In this document: positions 1 through 8,364 of the stretch, piece by piece
Layout of the letters: the number at the start of each line of letters is the position of its first letter
How positions within the stretch are numbered: position 1 is the stretch's first letter
Origin: Asticcacaulis tiandongensis
GTDB lineage: Bacteria > Pseudomonadota > Alphaproteobacteria > Caulobacterales > Caulobacteraceae
Assembly: GCF_006475605.1 (NCBI RefSeq)
Contig: NZ_SSBC01000019.1
Location: 186,001-250,000 of the forward strand
Length of the DNA stretch: 64,000 nucleotides
Direction of reading: 5' to 3'
The notes under the pieces: model-generated
The model's database searches: none
What the model was told of the DNA's origin: nothing
The model's input: only the letters and a program-made list of their open reading frames with translations
Program-made: the position numbers and the translations under genes

Positions 1-775
1 CGGACTGACTGCGCCATTCGGCGGCGCGTTCCATGACCACCTTTGTCCAGTTGTAGTCGTCAGTATCGGGGCCAACCGCAATCAGATAGGGGCGCGTTGG
101 GCCGGACGCGTTTTTCAGATAGGCCGAATAGTGACGTAGCAGGTCGGAATAGTATTCCGGTGTCATATTGCCGCCGCAGCCCCATGTTTCGTTGCCGACA
201 CCGACAAACGGCACGCTCCACGGTTCGGTACGGCCATTTTTAGCGCGTTCGCTGCCCGGGCCGGTTGAGGCGGGTGCGGTCATATATTGCAGCCAGGCCT
301 GACTGTCGCGCACACTGCCCGAGCCCATGTTGAGCGAGATATAGGCTTCGGCCCCGACCTGTTCGACCAGATCGAAGAATTCATGCGTGCCGAACTGGTT
401 GGATTCGGGTTGGCGTGACCAGCTTGAATTGATCGTGCCTTTGCGTTGATCGCGTGGGCCTATGCCGTCGCGCCAGTGGTAGTCATCGGCGAAGCAGCCG
501 CCCGGCCAGCGGATCAGCGGCACCCTGATGTGTTTCAGGGCAGAAACGACGTCAGAGCGGATGCCGCGCACATTGGGGATAGAACTGTCTTCGCCGACCC
601 AGATGCCTTCATAGACGCCGCGCCCCAGATGTTCGACAAACTGCCCGTGCAGATGGCGGGAAATGGTCGGGCCTTCGGCCGATGTGTCAAGCGTGGCTGA
701 GGTCTGGGCTGACGCGATATACGGGCTTGTGGCAAGCACTATTGCGGTCATAAGGCCGATAACAAGCTGTCGCAT
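1..775 (-). CDS. GH51 alpha-L-arabinofuranosidase, N-terminal part (cut by window edge)
   Basis: Removes terminal alpha-L-arabinofuranosyl groups from arabinoxylan or arabinan. Reading the minus strand from the ATG at 775 gives 258 residues with no stop before the edge, so the C-terminal half is missing. Residues 1-23 are a Sec signal peptide ending ASA. GH51 hallmarks are RWPGGCFADDYHWRDGIGPR (about 89-108) and GVGNETWGCGG, in which E196 is the expected acid/base. The nucleophile Glu lies beyond the window. GGGGAA seven bases before the ATG supports this start. It faces away from the window and is followed upstream by GH127, which acts on the opposite anomer, so the two may act on the same side chains. 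Family assignment is confident; exact substrate is inference. Confidence 0.93.
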   Translation of the reverse strand, partial: MRQLVIGLMTAIVLATSPYIASAQTSATLDTSAEGPTISRHLHGQFVEHLGRGVYEGIWVGEDSSIPNVRGIRSDVVSALKHIRVPLIRWPGGCFADDYHWRDGIGPRDQRKGTINSSWSRQPESNQFGTHEFFDLVEQVGAEAYISLNMGSGSVRDSQAWLQYMTAPASTGPGSERAKNGRTEPWSVPFVGVGNETWGCGGNMTPEYYSDLLRHYSAYLKNASGPTRPYLIAVGPDTDDYNWTKVVMERAAEWRSQS

Positions 776-873
776 CAAGCGATTCCCCAATGGTTGTTGT
801 TTGTTGCGGGCAGGCTATATAGTCGGACAAATTCTGTAAAGGGAAGTGTCTGATATATTTTGGCGGTTGATTA

Positions 874-950
874 CCCCTTCCACCGCTTCGCGGTCCCCCT
901 TCCCCGTAAACGGGGAGATTTAAGCACTTTGGCTCCGTAAACGGGAGAGG
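874..950. repeat. Bipartite intergenic palindromic repeat, copy 1
   Basis: First of 12 related elements. The first hairpin is accgc-ttc-gcggt, followed by a second, CCCCGT...ACGGGG-type stem and a partly repeated second unit. It lies between the GH51 start and the GH127 stop. Confidence 0.7.
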
Positions 951-960
951 AATTTAAACG

Positions 961-3315
961 TCAGGCTATGGTCTGGCGGAACAGTCGGCATTCATAGACC
1001 GAGGTCCAGTTGTTCTGATCACTCTCGAAACGCACGCTCAGGGTGGATTTGCCGCGTGTCAGTTCAGGCGGCAGGGCGTAGGTGACGACATTGGCGGTGA
1101 CGGTTGGCTCACCGGTCAGGCGTTCACGCACCAGAAGCGTGCCATTGATCAGTATGCGGAAGTCTTTGTTGCGGTCACGTCCGGCATAGGTCACCTGAAG
1201 GGCCAGATTTGTTTCGCCGGAGGCGGAGAGATCGAATTGCAGGTAGCCCTTATTGAGCATCCGTCCGCGTTCGGCAATGTGGGTGATGGTGCCGGTGGAC
1301 GGTGTGCCTGAGAAATTGTGGTCGCGTTCGGGCTGCATTTCGCCCAAGCGAATGACATCGAGCGTGGCGGCGCGGATAGCGGCGGTTTCCGCTGCGGCTT
1401 TACGGTATTCGACTTCGGTTTCCACCCATTCTGCCGTGCCGAAGCGGCGGAAATAGACGGCGGTACGATTATGGTGCTGCTCAAAGAACGGGCGCAGGGT
1501 CAGGGGTTGCGGGGCACCTTTTTCCGCAGGGGTAAAGACGTGCGGGCTGTTCAGGGCCGGTTGCAGAATGTTGTCGGGCGCATCCGAAATAATCACCGGA
1601 TCGAAGCCTTCCCACGGGGCATTGACCGGGCCAAGATCGGCGGCAAGCACCAGCGGGCCATTAAGGAAGGCGGTCAGGCGGTCGTCGTCCGGCATGGTCT
1701 CAAAGTGAACGGATTTGGGCAGGGTGAGCGTCAGGCGGTCGCCTGATTTCAGGCCGGTTAGGGTGGCGTAGCCGTCCTTGACATGAAGCGGGACGGCTTT
1801 GTTGTTGCGGCTTAAGGAGGGGTTTTGGGCCCATTTGGGGATGCGCAAGGCCAGCGCCTGTTTGGCAGGCCATTGGCGCAGGGTGATCGTGGTCTCATCG
1901 CCATAGGGGAAGGCGGTGTCGAGGTCAGCGACAATGCCCTTGTCGGGCCAGTTGAGTTGTGACGCATAATAGAGGTTGACGATCAGGCGACCATCGCCGC
2001 GATTATCATGCCACCAGATGCTTTCGCCATGTTTGGAATGGCTTTCCATGCCTGAACCGACGCAGCACCAGAAGTCGTTGAACGGGTCGGAGTGGACACG
2101 GCCAAAGCCTGAGGCCAGAGGGGTAAAATAGGTGAACATGCCCGATTTCGGGTCTTGTTGGCTCATGATGTGGTTGAGGTGGGCGCGTTCGTAATAATCG
2201 AAATAGGACGCATCTCCTGACCAGCCATAGAGGTGGCGCGTGAGGCGCAGCATATTATAGGTGTTGCAGGCTTCGCAGGTTTGCTGATCCAGACGGGTGG
2301 CGAGCTTTTTTGGCGCACCGAAATGTTCGTGGTCGGAATTGCCGCCAATAACGTATGAGTGGTCCTTGGTGACGGTTTCCCAGAAGAACAGGGCGGTTTT
2401 AGCGTTTTGCGGCTGCTGATTGAGTTCATAGAGGCGGGCGAGGCCGACAACCTTGGGGATCTGGGTGTTGGCGTGCTTGCCGTCGAGTTCGTCACGGCCT
2501 TCGGCCAGCGGGGTCAGGACGCCCTTGTGGTACAGCCGCTCGGCCAGTTTCAGCCAGCGGGTGTCCTTGGTGCGGCTATAGAGTTCGGCATAGGCTTCGT
2601 TGATGCCGCCATGTTCGGCGTGCAGGAAGTTCTGAAGCTGGGTGTCATCAAGGCCTTCGATGATGGTGCCAAGATAGTCCGCCAGACCGATCGCGACCTT
2701 AAGGGCATCGGCGTCACCGGTGTGTTTGTGGGCGTCGAGCGCACCGGCAAACACCTTATGGTAGGTATAGACCGGCACCCAGCCGCCGTTGAGGTCAAAG
2801 CCGCCGGAGCGGATATCGCCCTTGCGCACTTCTTCATAGACGATCTTGCCGTCAATGGTTTTACCGTCACGGTCCACCGTGGTGCCGCCGGCATAGCCGT
2901 CGCCGTGGGCGGCCTGAATTTTCATCAGTTGTTCGGTGACGTAGCGGGCGCGGTCTTTGAAACGCTCATCGCCGGTCTGGGCGTAGATGAGTGATACGGC
3001 AGAATGGTAATGCCCGAGGCTGTGGCCGGCGATGCCGCGCGATTCCCAGCCGCCATAGACCTCACCTTTGGTCGGCAGGCCTGCGCCTGCGTAGAAATTG
3101 TGCAGCAGGCGGTCGGCATCGAGTGACAGGAGGTAGCGCTGGTTGGCCTCAATGGAGGTGAGAAATACCGAGGGTTTCAGCCTGACGGTGTTCAGGGGGA
3201 CAGGGGTGACGGTTCCGGCAGAGGGCGCGGCGCGGGTCTGGGCCAATGTAGCGCTTGAGATGAGCGTGCTGCCAAGGGCAGCGGCTTTGAGCGTGGCGCG
3301 GCGAGATATCTGCAT
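961..3315 (-). CDS. GH127 (DUF1680) beta-L-arabinofuranosidase
   Basis: A 784-residue secreted hydrolase predicted to release beta-L-arabinofuranose, as in arabinogalactan, extensin or pectin side chains. The N-terminus has a Tat-type signal (SRRATLKAAALGS). The family's metal-thiolate site is visible: CEACNTYNMLR (E348, C350) and WCCVGSGMES (C417, C418). In characterised GH127 enzymes the first Cys of the CC pair is the nucleophile, and the Glu and other Cys residues bind zinc. The C-terminal about 250 residues look like beta-sandwich domains. AGGGA lies 10 bases before the ATG. It is oriented with GH51 (gap 185 bp containing repeat copy 1), so the two may be co-transcribed. Catalytic residues are intact. 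Confidence 0.92.
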   Translation of the reverse strand: MQISRRATLKAAALGSTLISSATLAQTRAAPSAGTVTPVPLNTVRLKPSVFLTSIEANQRYLLSLDADRLLHNFYAGAGLPTKGEVYGGWESRGIAGHSLGHYHSAVSLIYAQTGDERFKDRARYVTEQLMKIQAAHGDGYAGGTTVDRDGKTIDGKIVYEEVRKGDIRSGGFDLNGGWVPVYTYHKVFAGALDAHKHTGDADALKVAIGLADYLGTIIEGLDDTQLQNFLHAEHGGINEAYAELYSRTKDTRWLKLAERLYHKGVLTPLAEGRDELDGKHANTQIPKVVGLARLYELNQQPQNAKTALFFWETVTKDHSYVIGGNSDHEHFGAPKKLATRLDQQTCEACNTYNMLRLTRHLYGWSGDASYFDYYERAHLNHIMSQQDPKSGMFTYFTPLASGFGRVHSDPFNDFWCCVGSGMESHSKHGESIWWHDNRGDGRLIVNLYYASQLNWPDKGIVADLDTAFPYGDETTITLRQWPAKQALALRIPKWAQNPSLSRNNKAVPLHVKDGYATLTGLKSGDRLTLTLPKSVHFETMPDDDRLTAFLNGPLVLAADLGPVNAPWEGFDPVIISDAPDNILQPALNSPHVFTPAEKGAPQPLTLRPFFEQHHNRTAVYFRRFGTAEWVETEVEYRKAAAETAAIRAATLDVIRLGEMQPERDHNFSGTPSTGTITHIAERGRMLNKGYLQFDLSASGETNLALQVTYAGRDRNKDFRILINGTLLVRERLTGEPTVTANVVTYALPPELTRGKSTLSVRFESDQNNWTSVYECRLFRQTIA

Positions 3316-3382
3316 AGTGGCATTTCCCTGTTATTGTCGGAGTTATTATAACGGGGGATCGCCAGAGGTTAAGGGGGAAAAT

Positions 3383-3449
3383 GACCCCTCCGTCTTTTTT
3401 AGCTGACGCTAAAAAATCCACCTCCCCATCGTTTCACGATAGGGAGGAG
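3383..3449. repeat. Bipartite intergenic palindromic repeat, copy 2
   Basis: CCCCTCCGTC box, first hairpin ttttttagc-tgac-gctaaaaaa, CACCTCCCC box, then a second stem closing with AGGGAGGAG. It sits between azoR and GH127. Confidence 0.8.
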
Positions 3450-3472
3450 AAAGGGGGCAGGATGAAAAAGGG

Positions 3473-4084
3473 TCAGGCGGCGGCGAGGGCGCTCAGGTCA
3501 TTGGCCGCGCCTTCGATGGCGGCGGTTTTGGCTTCGGGGCCAAAAGCCATCTTTTCGGCGCGGACGAAGGTTACATCGGTCACGCCCATAAAGCCCAGAA
3601 GCGTGCGGATATGGCCTTCCTGAAAGTCGACCGCCGTGCCGTCGCCTTCGGAATAGAAACCGTCGCGGGTTTCGATGACGATGGCCGATTTGCCGGTCAC
3701 CAGACCTTCGGGGCCTGCCTCACTGTAGCGGAAGGTGCGGCCTGATTTCAGTACATAGTCGAACCATGTCTTGAGCAGGGCTGACATGCCGAAATTATAC
3801 ATCGGCGCACCGATGATGATCTTGTCGGCGGCTTCCAGCGCTGTGATCAGCTCTTCGCGTTTGGCCGCCAGTGCCGCGCCTTCGCTTTCGGGTTCGGCGG
3901 TGCCGAAAAAGCCTGAGATATTGCTGGCCGACAGGGCAGGCAAAGGGTTCAGGCCGAGGTCATATTCGGTGAAGGTGACGGACGGGTCAGCCTTTTTCAG
4001 ATCGGATTTATAGGACTCGGTCAGGACGCGGGATACTGAGCCTTCGGATTTGACGGTAGAGTGAATGATGAGGGTGTTGGACAT
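3473..4084 (-). CDS. azoR: FMN-dependent NADH-azoreductase / NAD(P)H quinone reductase
   Basis: A cytosolic flavodoxin-fold reductase that transfers two electrons from NADH to quinones or azo compounds. The start MSNTLIIHSTVKSEGSVSR gives 203 residues, the usual AzoR length; a longer in-frame start at 4153 would add an unlikely tail. The FMN phosphate loop (STVKSEGSVSR, residues 8-18) and PMYNFGMSALLKTWFDYV, typical of AzoR around the flavin, are present. No strong ribosome site is visible. It shares orientation with the pirin gene upstream, and a LysR gene is divergent. Pirin, azoreductase and LysR are often neighbours, so LysR is the likely regulator. Confidence 0.92.
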   Translation of the reverse strand: MSNTLIIHSTVKSEGSVSRVLTESYKSDLKKADPSVTFTEYDLGLNPLPALSASNISGFFGTAEPESEGAALAAKREELITALEAADKIIIGAPMYNFGMSALLKTWFDYVLKSGRTFRYSEAGPEGLVTGKSAIVIETRDGFYSEGDGTAVDFQEGHIRTLLGFMGVTDVTFVRAEKMAFGPEAKTAAIEGAANDLSALAAA

Positions 4085-4157
4085 GGGAGGGTTCCGTAAT
4101 TTGTAATTATGATGGTTGCATATTGGGGTTTGCCCCTTTAAGGACGGAGGCATTTTG

Positions 4158-4229
4158 CCCCCTCCACCCCTTCGGGATCCCCCTTCCCCGTAAACGGGGA
4201 AGGATTTAAAGGGTCTGGCCCCCGCTACG
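4158..4229. repeat. Bipartite intergenic palindromic repeat, copy 3
   Basis: CCCCCTCCACCCCTTCGGGATCC followed by CCCCGTAAACGGGG and a terminal CTACGCAGGGGAGG. It resembles copy 1 most closely. Located between pirin and azoR. Confidence 0.7.
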
Positions 4230-4246
4230 CAGGGGAGGATGACGTT

Positions 4247-5080
4247 TTAGAATTTGCCGGCGCGGAAGTCGGCGAAGGCCTGATAGATTTCTTCGGGCGT
4301 GTTCATGACGAACGGGCCGTGGCGGGCGATGGGTTCACCGAGCGGCTTACCCAGAACCACCAGCACCTTCGCCCCATCAAGACCGGCAATGAGGGGTAAC
4401 TGATCGCCATTCGTCAGGACGGCGGCCTGACCGCGTTCGACGACCACCTGACCGATATTGACCGCGCCGTCATGCACATAGATGAAACCGGCATGGTCGG
4501 CAGGGACGGGGATCGCGATATCGGCGTCCTGTTCGAGTGTTACATCGGCGATGAACGGCTTTGTGGTTGGTGAGGCAATCGGGCCTGACTGGCCCTGATA
4601 CTGACCGGCCAGAAGCTTGACGGAGACATCCGTATGACGGATGACCGGAATAGTATCGGCGGGGACATCCTTATAGGCCGGATCAAACATCTTTTCGGAG
4701 GCGGGCAGGTTGAGCCATAACTGGAAGCCCTGCATCAGGCCGTCTTCCTGTTCCGGCATTTCCGAATGGACAAGGCCGCGGGCGGTGGTCATCCATTGTA
4801 CGTCGCCGGGGCCAAGCAGGCCTTCGTTGCCTTTGGAGTCGCGGTGGCGCATGCGACCGGCCAGCATATAGGTAATGGTCTCAAACCCCCGATGCGGATG
4901 GTCAGGAAAACCGGCAATATAGGCGGTCGGATCATCCGAGCGGAATTCATCGAGCATCAGGAACGGATCGACTTCGGGCAGGGCCTGTGTGCCCAGAACG
5001 CGATTGAGCTTTACGCCTGCACCATCGGTGGCGGGCTGGCCGCGCACGATGCGCGTGACGCTGCGGGGGGTGGTAGACAT
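4247..5080 (-). CDS. Pirin family protein
   Basis: A 277-residue bicupin of the pirin family. Some members act as quercetin 2,3-dioxygenases and others as iron-dependent modulators. The N-terminal cupin carries the metal-binding motif FPDHPHRGFETITYML (around residues 57-72), with the later His and Glu in RGLVHSEMPEQ. The start at 5080 (MSTTPRSV) is chosen because AAAGGA lies 8-9 bases upstream; an earlier in-frame ATG lacks such a site. The divergent LysR gene starts 228 bp away. The physiological substrate cannot be told from sequence. Confidence 0.9.
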   Translation of the reverse strand: MSTTPRSVTRIVRGQPATDGAGVKLNRVLGTQALPEVDPFLMLDEFRSDDPTAYIAGFPDHPHRGFETITYMLAGRMRHRDSKGNEGLLGPGDVQWMTTARGLVHSEMPEQEDGLMQGFQLWLNLPASEKMFDPAYKDVPADTIPVIRHTDVSVKLLAGQYQGQSGPIASPTTKPFIADVTLEQDADIAIPVPADHAGFIYVHDGAVNIGQVVVERGQAAVLTNGDQLPLIAGLDGAKVLVVLGKPLGEPIARHGPFVMNTPEEIYQAFADFRAGKF

Positions 5081-5193
5081 GATCTGTGTCCTTTCTGTTG
5101 AGGCGAATATAGCGGGCACAAGGTGTTGCCAGAAGATCGGGATTCGTGATTATAGTGTTGCGAAAAGTGGAACGGGTGGGGCTTTTCACTTTT

Positions 5194-5289
5194 GCCCCTC
5201 ACCCCGACCCTCTCCCCGGAGGGGAGAGGGAGCGGAAAGAGACCACTCCGACGGCTTCGCCGCCACCTCTCCCACAAGAGGCAGGGAGG
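5194..5289. repeat. Bipartite intergenic palindromic repeat, copy 4
   Basis: CCCCTCACCCCGACCCTCTCC opens an extended element with a CTCTCCCC/GGGGAGAG hairpin, then cggc-ttc-gccg and a CACCTCTCCCAC...AGGGAGG stem. It fills the pirin-LysR divergent region, so the regulator's binding site must be outside or overlap it. Confidence 0.7.
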
Positions 5290-5308
5290 CGTGAAGAAAG
5301 GACAAACG

Positions 5309-6196
5309 ATGATCTGTGATGTGTCTTTAGAGGATTTGCAGGCGTTTTTTCTGGTGGTCGAAACGGGTTCGTTTGCGCGGGCAGCGGATCGCATGGGGGT
5401 GGCGAAGTCAATCGTCAGTCGGCGGGTGTCGTCGCTAGAGACGGCGTTGAAGGCACGGCTTCTGACGCGGACGGCGCGGGGGACGCAGGCGACCGATGTC
5501 GGGCTGATCTATTATGAGAAGGCGCGTGAGGCACTGGCGCAGCTTGAGGCGGCGCAGGAGGCGGTGGCCGAGGCTGTCTATGAGGTGGCGGGGCCGATAA
5601 GGCTGAGTGCGCCCTTGAGTTTCGGGGTGACGCACCTGTCGAAGGTATTGGCGGAATTTGCCGCGACCTATCCGCGGGTCGAACTGGATATCGGCTTTGA
5701 TGACCGGCGCGTCGATGTGCTGGGGGGCGGGTATGATCTGGTGGTGCGGATCGGGGAGATGGGCGATTCCGCGCTGGTGGCGCGGCGTATCGGCCTGATC
5801 AATGCCGTGCTGGTGGCGTCACCGGAATATCTGGCGCGGACCGGCCGGCCGGAAAATCTGGCGGCGCTCAATGGGCGGGAGGGGCTGATCTATACCAATG
5901 TCAGTCAGGGCGATATCTGGCGCTTTGGGGAGACGAGCGTGAAAATGCGCTCACGGTTGCGCAGTGACAGTGGTGAGATGCTGCTCTGTGCGGCGGTGGC
6001 GGGGCTGGGGATTGCCATCCTGCCGGGCTTTATTGCCGCAAAGGCGATTGCAGACGGGACACTGGAGGTGCTGCTGCCTGAGCAGGCTATGACCTCGCCC
6101 TTGCAGGCGGTGATGCCGCCCGGACGGGCCAAGACGGCGCGGGTCAGGGCGCTGGTCGATTATCTGGCGCTGAGGTTTTCCGGTGAAGTGTTGTAA
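5309..6196 (+). CDS. LysR family transcriptional regulator
   Basis: A 295-residue DNA-binding regulator. The N-terminal winged helix (LEDLQAFFLVVETGSFARAA, then SIVSRRVSSLETALKARLL) is typical LysR, and residues 90-290 form the periplasmic-binding-like effector domain (PIRLSAPLSFG...). The ATG at 5309 follows AAAGGA at 7 bases. A longer in-frame start at 5192 would be translated out of repeat copy 4 and is rejected. Its divergence from pirin/azoR suggests it controls them in response to a small, probably aromatic or quinone-like, effector; the effector is inference. Confidence 0.93.
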   Translation: MICDVSLEDLQAFFLVVETGSFARAADRMGVAKSIVSRRVSSLETALKARLLTRTARGTQATDVGLIYYEKAREALAQLEAAQEAVAEAVYEVAGPIRLSAPLSFGVTHLSKVLAEFAATYPRVELDIGFDDRRVDVLGGGYDLVVRIGEMGDSALVARRIGLINAVLVASPEYLARTGRPENLAALNGREGLIYTNVSQGDIWRFGETSVKMRSRLRSDSGEMLLCAAVAGLGIAILPGFIAAKAIADGTLEVLLPEQAMTSPLQAVMPPGRAKTARVRALVDYLALRFSGEVL

Positions 6197-6213
6197 GAGA
6201 CGGTTTCAAAAGA

Positions 6214-6277
6214 GACCCCTCCGTCTTTTTGCCTTATGGCAAAAATCCACCTCCCCATGCTGTCACATAGGGAGGAG
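6214..6277. repeat. Bipartite intergenic palindromic repeat, copy 5
   Basis: GACCCCTCCGTC, first hairpin tttttgcc-ttat-ggcaaaaa, CCACCTCCCC, then GGGAGGAG. Located between convergent LysR and the 77-residue membrane protein gene. Confidence 0.8.
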
Positions 6278-6301
6278 AAGTTTTCAGCAGGGAGGAACGG
6301 G

Positions 6302-6535
6302 TTAGTTGGTGGCGTTTTCGGCCTTGTCGGCGGCTTTTTCGAGAGGGCTCTTGTCTTCGAACTGACCGGCGGCTTCGTCTACGCCCTGAGGCAGGGATTC
6401 GAGCGCGTCAACGGTGCGTTCGCCCGTTGTGCGGTTGTCCGGTGCCAGAGTCAGGAAGGCAATGACGGCGATGACAATCACCGCAATCAGGCCCCCGATG
6501 ACGAGTCCCTTATTTGATCCGCTGGCTGTGGCCAT
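6302..6535 (-). CDS. Small single-pass membrane protein, unknown function
   Basis: A 77-residue protein. Residues 10-31 form one strongly hydrophobic helix (GLVIGGLIAVIVIAVIAFLT). A charged C-terminal tail (about residues 32-77), acidic with Lys, probably faces the periplasm. GGGGA lies 8 bases before the ATG. I recognise no family. It is monocistronic, between a LysR gene and the polysaccharide locus. Confidence 0.7.
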   Translation of the reverse strand: MATASGSNKGLVIGGLIAVIVIAVIAFLTLAPDNRTTGERTVDALESLPQGVDEAAGQFEDKSPLEKAADKAENATN

Positions 6536-6663
6536 GACTTAGTCCCCTTCAGTTGAATAAAGGCTCAGGCTGACAGGGAAAAGACAAAGGGTCAGTGCGG
6601 GAGGCGGCAGAAGACGTAAGGAAGGGGTAAGTAAGAAAAATCCTCAGCCTGACCGATTTCAGG

Positions 6664-7242
6664 TCAGTTTTGGCCAATGCCAGCCTGGGACAGGCTGAGG
6701 TCAAGCGCCGTTGCCGCCGGCGGGGACAGGGTCGGGCGCAACTCGTTCAGGAAGATGCGGCCGCTGTAACGCTGGGCATAGGTGCGTGCCTCGGCATTGG
6801 CCAGACGGCGCAGATCAAGCGGCATGTGGGGCCAGTAGCCATAGATCAGGCTGAGGCGTGTTTTGTGGGCCTTGGGCGAAAGCGGGGATTTGAGGTAGGA
6901 AGTGCGCAGGGCTTCTATTGTTGCCGGAGTTAGGGCCGGAGTCAGAGATCGTGACTGTTCTATCAGCAGGCGGGCTTTCAGAACCTCAAGTTCGCCACGG
7001 GCCGGGGCGGCTTCGATGGCCTGATCGGCCAGAGCGATGGCCGTTTCGGAATCTGCCGCCAGAGCCTGACTGTGGAAGGTTTCGGCAAAGGGCAGTATCG
7101 CCGGCATGGCCAGAGGGCGCAGATACTGAATGGCACCGGTGAGGGCAAAGCCCGCCGTAATAAGGCACAGGCCGACAATGGCAAAGCGGGCGCTCAGACC
7201 GGTGAACTGGGTCGCGGGCTGGGCGCTAAACCTGTTGGACAT
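6664..7242 (-). CDS. Hypothetical membrane-anchored protein at the edge of the polysaccharide locus
   Basis: A 192-residue protein with one hydrophobic segment (FAIVGLCLITAGFALTGAI, about residues 21-39). The rest is predicted helical and probably periplasmic (ADQAIEAAPARGELEVLKAR has a TPR-like flavour). A GAGGGGG box sits 9 bases before the ATG. It is divergent from the sugar transferase gene, so shared regulation with polysaccharide synthesis is possible. No recognised domain; function unknown. Confidence 0.72.
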   Translation of the reverse strand: MSNRFSAQPATQFTGLSARFAIVGLCLITAGFALTGAIQYLRPLAMPAILPFAETFHSQALAADSETAIALADQAIEAAPARGELEVLKARLLIEQSRSLTPALTPATIEALRTSYLKSPLSPKAHKTRLSLIYGYWPHMPLDLRRLANAEARTYAQRYSGRIFLNELRPTLSPPAATALDLSLSQAGIGQN

Positions 7243-7611
7243 AATGCAAGGCCCCCTCAGAACGGCGTGCGTATAATTTCTGAAAACAGTACCTGTGGCA
7301 AGGGGGTAAACAGGGTTAATGAAAGGTAACTAACCTGACAGGTGTATCTGGTTGCGGGGGGAACATGACTGACGTAGCCATTAACCATACAGGTCGGCCT
7401 ATCGCTGTAAAATCCTGTTCGGCATTGCCTCATGGGTGCTGTTCTGGCGGGCTCTCTTAGGTAAAGCGTCGGATAACGGGCTGGGCATTTTGTGGCATAG
7501 ATGTTGCAGATGCTGAGGGAAATGGGTCGCCGCAATTGTTGTGGTGGGTTGGCAAGCTGAATCGTCGTAAGGTGCTGTGATATGGGCGCGGGGCGATGAG
7601 GGGAATGCATA
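7243..7611. other. Divergent intergenic region upstream of the polysaccharide genes
   Basis: This 369-bp stretch has no credible gene. It must carry promoters for the divergent 192-residue protein and the sugar transferase. A near-palindrome ACCTG-a-CAGGT at 7333-7343, with related ACCTGT or ACAGGT fragments near 7290 and 7388, may be a regulator site. I cannot place a confident promoter. Confidence 0.4.
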
Positions 7612-8364
7612 ATGGTTAATACAGTCGTGGAAACCCTTAGTCGTAAGGGGACGCCCTTCTGGGCGGAGACGCTGCGTCTTGATGATGCACGTGAGAGGGT
7701 GCGCCCGCCGCATAACACGGATGACCAGGCTTCACCTGATCCGCACCCGTTTTTTTCCGGCGGCTTTATTCGCCTGATTGATGTGATCGTCAGTCTTGTG
7801 GCGCTTGTGTTCCTGTTGCCGGCCATGGTGCTGGTGGGCCTGTGGGTGCGTCTGAATGATGGCGGGCCAGCCTTTTATGCCCAGCCACGCATCGGTCGCG
7901 GGGGGAAGCTGTTTAAATGCTACAAGTTCAGAAGCATGCGGGTGAATGCCGATGCGCTTTTGACTGAGTATCTTTTGTCTAATGAGGTGGCGCGTCTGGA
8001 ATGGGAAAAAGAACACAAGCTGAAGAATGATCCGCGGATCACAGGTCTGGGTCACTTCATCCGCAAGACCAGTCTGGATGAGTTGCCGCAATTGTGGAAC
8101 GTGTTGCGTGGCGATATGAGCCTTGTCGGACCGCGCCCCATTGTGGCGGCAGAGGTTGTGAAATACGGGCACAGCTTCCCTGCCTATGCCTCGGTCACGC
8201 CGGGCATCACCGGGTTGTGGCAGGTCATGGGCCGTAATGATGTCTGCTATCATCGTCGCGTGGCCATGGACCGGCTGTTTGCGCGCCGCCGTAACCTGAG
8301 GCTTTATGTGTTTATTCTGCTGGCGACCATACCGGCTGTGTTGTTGCAAAAAGGGTCATACTGA
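7612..8364 (+). CDS. Undecaprenyl-phosphate sugar-phosphate transferase (initiating glycosyltransferase)
   Basis: Transfers a sugar 1-phosphate from a nucleotide sugar to undecaprenyl phosphate at the inner membrane, the first step of a Wzx/Wzy polysaccharide. The 250-residue protein has a single N-terminal membrane segment ([20 protein letters not shown], about 44-63) followed by the bacterial sugar transferase domain. Conserved parts are [34 protein letters not shown] and the C-terminal PGITGLWQV. The short form (PssY/HfsE/WcaJ-core style) is complete for catalysis. GAGGGG precedes the ATG. Its stop overlaps the convergent protease gene by 9 bases. The sugar used is unknown. Confidence 0.93.
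   Translation: MVNTVVETLSRKGTPFWAETLRLDDARERVRPPHNTDDQASPDPHPFFSGGFIRLIDVIVSLVALVFLLPAMVLVGLWVRLNDGGPAFYAQPRIGRGGKLFKCYKFRSMRVNADALLTEYLLSNEVARLEWEKEHKLKNDPRITGLGHFIRKTSLDELPQLWNVLRGDMSLVGPRPIVAAEVVKYGHSFPAYASVTPGITGLWQVMGRNDVCYHRRVAMDRLFARRRNLRLYVFILLATIPAVLLQKGSY

Noticed and set aside
2359-2994. Open frame of about 210 codons on the plus strand within GH127
   Set aside because: It lies wholly antisense to a complete GH127 gene with all active-site residues; no ribosome site or recognisable domain.
7257-7826. Minus-strand frame overlapping the start of the sugar transferase
   Set aside because: Arg/Ser/Thr-rich product with no domain; overlaps the confident transferase start and the divergent promoter region.
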